Source: Candidatus Firestonebacteria bacterium RIFOXYD2_FULL_39_29 (GTDB taxonomy: Bacteria > Oederibacteriota > D2-FULL-39-29). Taken from it: a stretch of DNA of 51,507 bases. Both the position numbers and the translations under genes were made by a program. Location of the stretch: positions 1-51,507 of the forward strand of contig MFGV01000041.1 in NCBI GenBank assembly GCA_001778375.1, read 5' to 3'. The notes beneath the pieces are model-generated. The model searched no databases. It was given only the letters and a program-made list of their open reading frames with translations, and had not been told where the DNA came from. Position 1 is the stretch's first letter. Every line of letters starts with the position of its first letter. Below are positions 50,738 through 51,507 of this stretch, piece by piece.

Positions 50738-51289
50738 ATGAGTGAATTGCCTACTGTATATATGTTAAGGGATAATCTTGAGGGTGTTTTGGCCTGCGAA
50801 TTACCGGCCCCTTACTCCGTAAAGTGGTATCAAAAAGGAGATGAAAGAACCTGGGTGAATATTGTTTCTGCCGCAGAACTTAATTATGTTGGAAATTTGC
50901 AAAAGTATAAGGAGCAGTTTGGCGAAGATGCAAATATTATCAGCCAAAGACAATTATTTATTTTAAACGGTATCGGAAAACCTGTCGGGACCTGTACCTC
51001 CTGGTTTGGTACCGAAGGGAAAGATAAAGGTTCAGGCCGGATACACTGGGTGTCAATACTGCCGGAGGAACAGGGAAAAGGGCTGTCAAAACCGATGCTC
51101 TCAATTTCTTTAATGAGAATGAAAGAACTTGGTCATAAAAACGCATATCTTACCACGCAGCCTCCGAAACTGCCTGCCATATCTCTATATTTAAAATTTG
51201 GCTTTAAACCCCAATTAAGGAATGTAGGTGATGCAATTATCTGGGAAAAAATATTTGCCGAACTGAAAAAAGTTCGAAAAGGTTCATAA
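50738..51289 (+). CDS. GNAT-family N-acetyltransferase
   Basis: A 183-residue GNAT enzyme. The acetyl-CoA loop is WVSILPEEQGKGLSKPMLS (Q-x-x-G-x-G/S type), followed by AYLTTQPPKLPAISLYLKFGFKP, the typical C-terminal helix and strand. FILNGIGKPVGTCTSW forms the preceding strands. The substrate is not known; in the context of an aminotransferase it might acetylate an amino sugar. ATG 50738 has GAGGAGG at 50724-50730. The upstream in-frame extension is repeat sequence. It may be co-transcribed with the cluster or separate; no promoter is obvious. Confidence 0.82.
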   Translation: MSELPTVYMLRDNLEGVLACELPAPYSVKWYQKGDERTWVNIVSAAELNYVGNLQKYKEQFGEDANIISQRQLFILNGIGKPVGTCTSWFGTEGKDKGSGRIHWVSILPEEQGKGLSKPMLSISLMRMKELGHKNAYLTTQPPKLPAISLYLKFGFKPQLRNVGDAIIWEKIFAELKKVRKGS

Positions 51290-51317
51290 GCAAGTTTTAA
51301 CGGCAGGAATGATATAT

Positions 51318-51420
51318 ACATGAAGACATCCGTTTTCATGTTTTAATCTTGTTTTATCTGTGCCATCTCATTTATATCGGTGTCATTAGGCCCGAATTAG
51401 TATTTTCGTCATTTCGGGCC
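51318..51420. other. End-of-window gap with two inverted repeats
   Basis: ACATGAA (51319-51325) and TTCATGT (51336-51342) form a small hairpin followed by TTTTAATCTTGTTTT, a weak terminator for the plus strand. GGCCCGAA (51389-51396) and TTCGGGCC (51413-51420) form a second hairpin without a T-run. No gene is supported from 51290 to the end. Confidence 0.4.
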
Positions 51421-51507
51421 AGCGATTCCGCAACTATAATAAATAGCCCTATAAAAACCTGTATATACCCTGAGAAAAACGATTATTACCTGTTTAAGCA
51501 AATTCGC

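Noticed and set aside
16808-51380. TTTTATCTGTG(T/C)CATC shared by about 16990 and 51347
   Set aside because: The match is short, the flanks differ and chance is sufficient.

Overview
The window is moderately AT-rich, densely packed bacterial chromosome with short gaps, many ATGA/GTGA stop-start overlaps and good Shine-Dalgarno sites. No rRNA, tRNA, CRISPR array or phage block is visible. The content suggests an uncultivated, saccharolytic and amino-acid-fermenting, diderm-like bacterium: GspG-type pseudopilins, DUF2723 and ArnT-like membrane glycosyltransferases, a TonB-like prenyltransferase-repeat protein, many glycoside hydrolases, and mosaics of short dispersed repeats in the gaps. I cannot assign a phylum from sequence alone.

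Layout. 1-4.9 kb: TPR protein, NagA deacetylase, AddB/RecB-type nuclease. 5.2-9.5 kb: ArnT-like glycosyltransferase overlapping a spermidine-synthase-like enzyme (minus strand), then a HicBA toxin-antitoxin pair and a YghO-like acetyltransferase. 9.8-12.6 kb: YkgJ-DUF2156 fusion and a GH1 glycosidase, divergent. 12.7-16.2 kb: tightly overlapping operon of leucine dehydrogenase, acetolactate-synthase small subunit, phosphate butyryltransferase and butyrate kinase, which fits branched-chain amino acid fermentation with ATP gain. 16.2-17.0 kb: ORF6N gene bounded by 19-bp direct repeats. 17.1-19.4 kb: ECF sigma factor, anti-sigma factor, and a frameshifted secreted protein. 19.6-23.7 kb: DUF2723 protein, divergent from a sensor kinase/response regulator pair. 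23.8-25.2 kb: two paralogous pseudopilins. 25.5-27.2 kb: CBM9-like plus transglutaminase-like protein. 27.5-34.2 kb: nucleotide-sugar pyrophosphorylase with a decayed phosphomutase domain, an intact phosphomutase, FtsB/DivIC, TsaB, RimI, EamA transporter. 34.3-38.2 kb: GH20-like hydrolase, short KaiC-like ATPase, prenyltransferase-repeat protein. 38.3-51.3 kb: a GntR/LacI hybrid regulator and GH89-like secreted glycosidase, then a seven-gene carbohydrate cluster: class III aminotransferase, Gfo/Idh/MocA oxidoreductase, arabinose/fucose-isomerase-like protein, FGGY kinase fused to an amidohydrolase, URO-D-like protein, second Gfo/Idh/MocA protein, GNAT acetyltransferase.

The most interesting parts are the last cluster, with its kinase-amidohydrolase fusion and a palindrome over its promoter, and a set of modular dispersed repeats (families A-E below). 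The repeats occupy operon ends and in one place supply the first codons of a glycosyltransferase. GH20, GH89, NagA and the sugar cluster together suggest use of amino-sugar-containing glycans, but the sugar handled by the cluster cannot be read from sequence.
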